From positions 1 to 7,153 of the forward strand of contig QGUU01000123.1 of NCBI GenBank assembly GCA_003242525.1: 7,153 nt of DNA, given 5' to 3'. Position numbers and translations under genes: made by a program. Each line of letters begins with the position of its first letter. Within the stretch, counting starts at the first letter, position 1. The DNA is from Pseudomonadota bacterium. Its GTDB lineage: Bacteria > Pseudomonadota > Alphaproteobacteria > Rhizobiales > Rhizobiaceae. This document shows, piece by piece, positions 5,403-7,153 of this stretch. Under the pieces are notes generated by a model, which saw only the letters and a list, made by a program, of their open reading frames with translations, was not told where the DNA came from and did not search any database.

Positions 5403-7153
5403 ATGAGCAACGAAACGCCGCTGTGGATCCCATCCCGCGACAGGGTAGCGTCCGCGCCCCTGACGGCCTTTGCAAAGGCGGCGGCAGACCTGAACGGCGG
5501 TTCCTTTAAATCGTACAGCGATCTGCACCGCTGGTCCGTCGAAAACAGGGCGGCGTTCTGGTCCCTGGTCTGGGATTTCTGCGGCGTAGTCGGCGACAAG
5601 GGCGAGCGCCCGCTGGTCGACGGCGAGCGCATGCCGGGAGCGTCATTTTTCCCTGATGCGAGGCTGAACTTTGCGGAAAACCTTCTGCGCAAGAGCGGCT
5701 CGGAAACCGCAATCATCTTTCGCGGCGAGGACAAGGTCGAGCGGCGGTTGAGCTGGAATGAATTGCGCAGCCTCGTTTCGCGCCTGCAGCAACTTTTCCT
5801 TTCGCTCGGCGTGAAGCCTGGCGACCGGATCGCCGCAATGATGCCGAACATGCCGGAGGCCACGGCGGGCATGCTCGCAGCCGCATCGATAGGCGCGGTG
5901 TGGTCGTCATGCTCCCCGGATTTCGGCGAACAGGGCGTGCTTGACCGATTCGGGCAGATCGAGCCGGTCCTGCTGATCGTTCCGGACGGCTATTGGTACA
6001 ACGGCAAGGCGATAGAAGTCGGCCCCAAGATCGTCGCGGTGGCCGAAAAATTGATAAGCGTGCGGAAGGTTCTCGTCGCCGACTATCTTGGCACATCTGT
6101 CGAGGTCGCCGCCACGGTTCGCAGCGGCGAGGCACTGGAGCGGGCCCTGGCTCCGTTCGCACCTGAAGCGCTGCGATTTGAGCGGCTGCCCTTCGCGCAC
6201 CCGCTTTACATATTGTATTCTTCCGGAACCACGGGAGTTCCGAAATGCATTGTCCATTCGGCTGGCGGCACATTGCTGCAGCACCTCAAGGAACATCGTC
6301 TGCATGGCGGCATAGTGGATGGCGACCGCCTCTTCTACTTCACCACCTGCGGATGGATGATGTGGAACTGGCTGGTGTCAGGCCTGGCAAGCGGCGCCAC
6401 GCTGTTGCTCTATGACGGCTCGCCCTTCTATCCCGACGGCAATGCACTTTTCGATTTTGCCGATGCGGAAGGCATGACCTTTTTCGGCACGTCGGCCAAG
6501 TTCATCGACTCGGTGCGGAAAGCGGGTCTGAGGCCGATCGACAGCCACAAACTCTCCTCGGTACAAACCATTGCCTCCACCGGCTCGCCGCTGTCGCCGG
6601 AGTGCTTCCGTTTCGTTTACGAAGGCATCAAGCGAGACATTCACCTGGCCTCCATTTCCGGCGGCACGGATATCGTCTCCTGTTTTGTGCTGGGCGTTCC
6701 GACCGAACCTGTCTGGGAGGGTGAAATCCAGGCGCCGGGCCTTGGAATGGCCGTGGACGTGTGGAGCGAAGACGGCAAGCCCATACGCGGCGAGAAGGGG
6801 GAGCTGGTGTGCACCAAGGCATTTCCGTCAATGCCGATCGGCTTCTGGAACGACGCCGACGGAACGAAATACCGGAGCGCCTATTTCGAGCGCTTCGACA
6901 ATGTCTGGTGCCATGGCGATTTCGCCGAATGGACGCGGCATGACGGCATCGTCATCCACGGACGCTCCGATGCCACCCTCAATCCCGGGGGCGTACGCAT
7001 CGGCACCGCGGAAATCTACAATCAGGTCGAGCAGATGCCGGAGATCGTCGAGGCGCTCGCCATCGGCCAGGATTTCGACAACGATGTCCGCGTTGTCCTG
7101 TTCGTCCGGCTCGCGCCGGGCGTAGCGCTTGATGCCGATCTCGAGACGCGGAA
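5403..7153 (+). CDS. aacS: Acetoacetyl-CoA synthetase (acetoacetate--CoA ligase), 3' end cut by window
   Basis: The enzyme activates acetoacetate with ATP and CoA, through an acyl-adenylate, to acetoacetyl-CoA in the cytoplasm. That lets the cell use acetoacetate, including that from polyhydroxybutyrate breakdown. The frame is open from the ATG at 5403 to the window edge: 583 codons plus two bases of a protein usually near 650 residues. It shows an acetyl-CoA-synthetase-like N-terminal cap (W-x-P start, [11 protein letters not shown] at 52-62, [13 protein letters not shown] at 83-95), the ATP-binding P-loop [10 protein letters not shown] at 272-281, the family-typical [16 protein letters not shown] at 313-328, [10 protein letters not shown] at 391-400, SGGTDI at 419-424, HGDFAEW with the ribose-binding Asp506, and the [20 protein letters not shown] hinge from 520. 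The TTCGWMMWN and SGGTDI segments favour acetoacetyl-CoA synthetase over acetyl-CoA synthetase. The catalytic lysine of the C-terminal domain would fall after the window and cannot be checked. It is transcribed divergently from the AsmA-family gene, and rhizobial names for it include acsA2. Confidence 0.94.
   Translation, partial: MSNETPLWIPSRDRVASAPLTAFAKAAADLNGGSFKSYSDLHRWSVENRAAFWSLVWDFCGVVGDKGERPLVDGERMPGASFFPDARLNFAENLLRKSGSETAIIFRGEDKVERRLSWNELRSLVSRLQQLFLSLGVKPGDRIAAMMPNMPEATAGMLAAASIGAVWSSCSPDFGEQGVLDRFGQIEPVLLIVPDGYWYNGKAIEVGPKIVAVAEKLISVRKVLVADYLGTSVEVAATVRSGEALERALAPFAPEALRFERLPFAHPLYILYSSGTTGVPKCIVHSAGGTLLQHLKEHRLHGGIVDGDRLFYFTTCGWMMWNWLVSGLASGATLLLYDGSPFYPDGNALFDFADAEGMTFFGTSAKFIDSVRKAGLRPIDSHKLSSVQTIASTGSPLSPECFRFVYEGIKRDIHLASISGGTDIVSCFVLGVPTEPVWEGEIQAPGLGMAVDVWSEDGKPIRGEKGELVCTKAFPSMPIGFWNDADGTKYRSAYFERFDNVWCHGDFAEWTRHDGIVIHGRSDATLNPGGVRIGTAEIYNQVEQMPEIVEALAIGQDFDNDVRVVLFVRLAPGVALDADLETR

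Noticed and set aside
5192..6305. Several - strand frames (226, 186 and 132 codons) opposite aacS
   Set aside because: The + strand frame through this whole stretch is an uninterrupted acetoacetyl-CoA synthetase with conserved adenylation motifs; the opposing frames are shadows.

Overview
The window looks like part of the chromosome of a GC-rich alphaproteobacterium, most likely a Hyphomicrobiales (Rhizobiales) member of the Mesorhizobium/Phyllobacteriaceae kind. This rests on protein character, G/C-ending codons and gene content only; no search was run, so the genus is a guess. All genes belong to familiar families. I found no RNA gene, mobile element, CRISPR array or clearly novel system.

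Positions 1-3355 (+ strand) hold the end of a polyamine ABC importer operon in the order potF (3' end only), potG, potH, potI. These are the periplasmic putrescine-type binding protein, the ATPase and two six-helix permeases. potG, potH and potI are 9 and 4 bases apart, each with its own Shine-Dalgarno sequence. potF is set apart from potG by 66 bases holding a strong hairpin, a common arrangement where the binding protein is made in excess over the membrane and ATPase subunits. The first ~90 bases encode a potF segment with implausible homopolymer substitutions, probably poor sequence at a contig end.

Positions 3364-5237 (- strand) hold an AsmA-family envelope protein that converges on potI with only 8 bases between the stop codons. 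Its reading frame is broken by what looks like one missing base near 4915, so it splits into a 107-codon N-terminal part and a 516-codon C-terminal part. Restoring one base gives a continuous 624-residue protein.

Positions 5238-5402 form a divergent intergenic region with an imperfect inverted repeat that overlaps a possible promoter for the AsmA gene. From 5403 to the window end (+ strand) lies acetoacetyl-CoA synthetase (aacS/acsA), 583 codons without its C-terminal end because the window stops. It activates acetoacetate for ketone-body or polyhydroxybutyrate-derived carbon use. The transporter, the envelope protein and the CoA ligase have no obvious shared pathway; the window appears to be ordinary core genome apart from the frameshift and the small regulatory structures.
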